Assembly (NCBI GenBank): GCA_934281515.1
Contig: CAKQXG010000111.1
Location: forward strand, 1-7,110
Length of the DNA: 7,110 nt
Direction of reading: 5' to 3'
From: an uncultured Clostridia bacterium
GTDB taxonomy: Bacteria; Bacillota; Clostridia; Christensenellales; CAG-314
Each line of letters starts with the position of its first letter. Position 1 is the stretch's first letter. The position numbers and the translations under genes are program-made. Of the stretch, positions 6,306 through 7,110 are shown piece by piece. The notes under the pieces are model-generated. The model was not told the origin of the DNA. It ran no database searches and worked only from the letters and a program-made list of their open reading frames with translations.

Positions 6306-7052
6306 ATGACTGTAATGAAGTTTGACAAAGTTTGCAAAACTTTTTATACAAAACAGTCGGAAACAATTGCCGTACAAGACTTGACTTTTGAAGTAAACAA
6401 GGGCGAATTTGTAGCGATAATCGGTCCGAGCGGTTGCGGCAAAACTACCATTTTGTCCCTTGTGTGCGGATTGATACAACCGACAAGCGGCAAAATCGTA
6501 ATGGCTGACGGGGCAAAGGTAGGCTACATGTTGCAACGCGACCATCTGTTTGAGTGGCGCACCGTGTGGAAAAACATCGCCCTGGGACCGGAGATACAAC
6601 ATACCGCTTCAAAAATGAACACAGATAAGGCAGAACGACTGCTTGCGACATACGGACTGACGGAATTCAGAAACAGCTATCCGCAACAACTTAGCGGCGG
6701 CATGAGACAACGCGTAGCGCTGATACGTACGCTTGCGACAAACCCGGACATATTGCTTTTAGACGAGCCGTTTTCCGCACTGGACTTTCAGACAAGGCTT
6801 GACGTTTGCGACGACGTGTATCGTATTATCCGTAGCGAGCAAAAAACGGCGTTGCTTGTAACGCACGACATATCCGAGGCTATAAGCATGGCGGACAAGA
6901 TTGTCGTACTGACCAAACGCCCTGCGCACGTGCTGACTGTACACGAGACAAAATTAGGTAGTATCCCGACGCCGCTCAAACGACGGGAATCGCCGACATT
7001 TGCAAAACAATTTGAATTGCTACACAGTTACCTACAAGGGGGCGCGGTATGA
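6306..7052 (+). CDS. ABC importer ATPase, NitT/TauT (SsuB/TauB) family (248 aa)
   Basis: Cytoplasmic ATPase that powers uptake by dimerising on the permease. All nucleotide-binding motifs are intact: Walker A GPSGCGKTT (40-48), Q-loop glutamine in YMLQRDHLF (Q77), signature LSGGMRQR (129-136), Walker B ILLLDEP (149-155), D-loop SALD (157-160) and the H-loop histidine in LLVTHD (H187). The sequence DHLFEWRTVWKNIALG after the Q-loop is typical of this importer family, and no extra C-terminal regulatory domain is present. ATG at 6306 follows AAAGGGGA (6293-6300) at good spacing; an in-frame ATG at 6315 is a less likely start. The stop codon overlaps the next start (ATGA), which indicates translational coupling with the permease gene. 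Confidence 0.95.
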   Translation: MTVMKFDKVCKTFYTKQSETIAVQDLTFEVNKGEFVAIIGPSGCGKTTILSLVCGLIQPTSGKIVMADGAKVGYMLQRDHLFEWRTVWKNIALGPEIQHTASKMNTDKAERLLATYGLTEFRNSYPQQLSGGMRQRVALIRTLATNPDILLLDEPFSALDFQTRLDVCDDVYRIIRSEQKTALLVTHDISEAISMADKIVVLTKRPAHVLTVHETKLGSIPTPLKRRESPTFAKQFELLHSYLQGGAV

Positions 7053-7110
7053 AAAAAGACTATACGTATGGTCAGAAATTGTACCTGAAACAAATTCGCA
7101 AGCATAAGAT
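7049..7110 (+). CDS. Start of probable ABC permease gene (20 codons, runs off right edge)
   Basis: ATG at 7049 overlaps the ATPase stop by 4 bp and follows AAGGGGG at 7036-7042 with six bases between. The visible protein begins MKKDYTYGQKLYLKQIRKHK, a basic, lysine-rich cytoplasmic N-terminus like those preceding the first membrane segment of SsuC/TauC-type permeases. No membrane segment is visible yet, so the permease call rests on operon order (binding protein, ATPase, permease) and on the coupled start. Confidence 0.7.
   Translation, partial: MKKDYTYGQKLYLKQIRKHK

Overview
The window looks like a chromosomal segment from a Firmicute, most likely a Clostridia-type organism, possibly uncultured. 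The evidence is two T-box leaders in front of aminoacyl-tRNA synthetase genes, strong AGGAGG-type ribosome binding sites, promoters close to TTGACA-17-TACAAT, intrinsic terminators, and a lipoprotein-type solute-binding protein. Base composition is balanced and looks uniform. I see no phage, transposon, tRNA, rRNA or CRISPR sequence. All assignments come from reading motifs by eye; no database search was run.

Left part (1-4587, minus strand). In transcription order: valS (valyl-tRNA synthetase, complete, 4587-1969), a GNAT-family N-acetyltransferase (1804-1247), and thrS (threonyl-tRNA synthetase, first 304 codons, 912 down to the left edge). thrS has its own promoter (TTGACA-17-TACAAT, 1240-1212) and a T-box leader (about 1205-969) ending in an attenuator. 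valS has its own T-box leader (about 5049-4732) with the same architecture. In both leaders the T-box side strand can pair with the 5' arm of the terminator, so the on/off switch can be read from the sequence. The candidate specifier codons (GUA for valS, ACC for thrS) match the amino acids. The variable T-box base (UGGU for valS, UGGA for thrS) would discriminate the two tRNA acceptor ends. A hairpin at 1897-1934 probably ends the valS transcript ahead of the acetyltransferase.

Middle (4588-5163). This divergent intergenic region holds the valS 5' leader and the start of the rightward operon. The stretch between the valS attenuator and the valS start also carries a 7-bp perfect inverted repeat and a TATAAT box, a possible second promoter that would bypass the T-box.

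Right part (5164-7110, plus strand). An ABC importer operon of the NitT/TauT (SsuABC/NMT1-like) type: a lipoprotein solute-binding protein (5164-6156), a 149-bp gap with a ten-G tract, the ATPase (6306-7052), and the first 20 codons of the next gene, probably the permease, overlapping the ATPase stop by 4 bp (ATGA). The substrate cannot be read from the sequence, and no TPP or other metabolite riboswitch is visible in front of it.

Overall this is an ordinary housekeeping region. The most informative parts are the two T-box switches and the small regulatory oddities in the intergenic gaps. I found no convincing new biological system.
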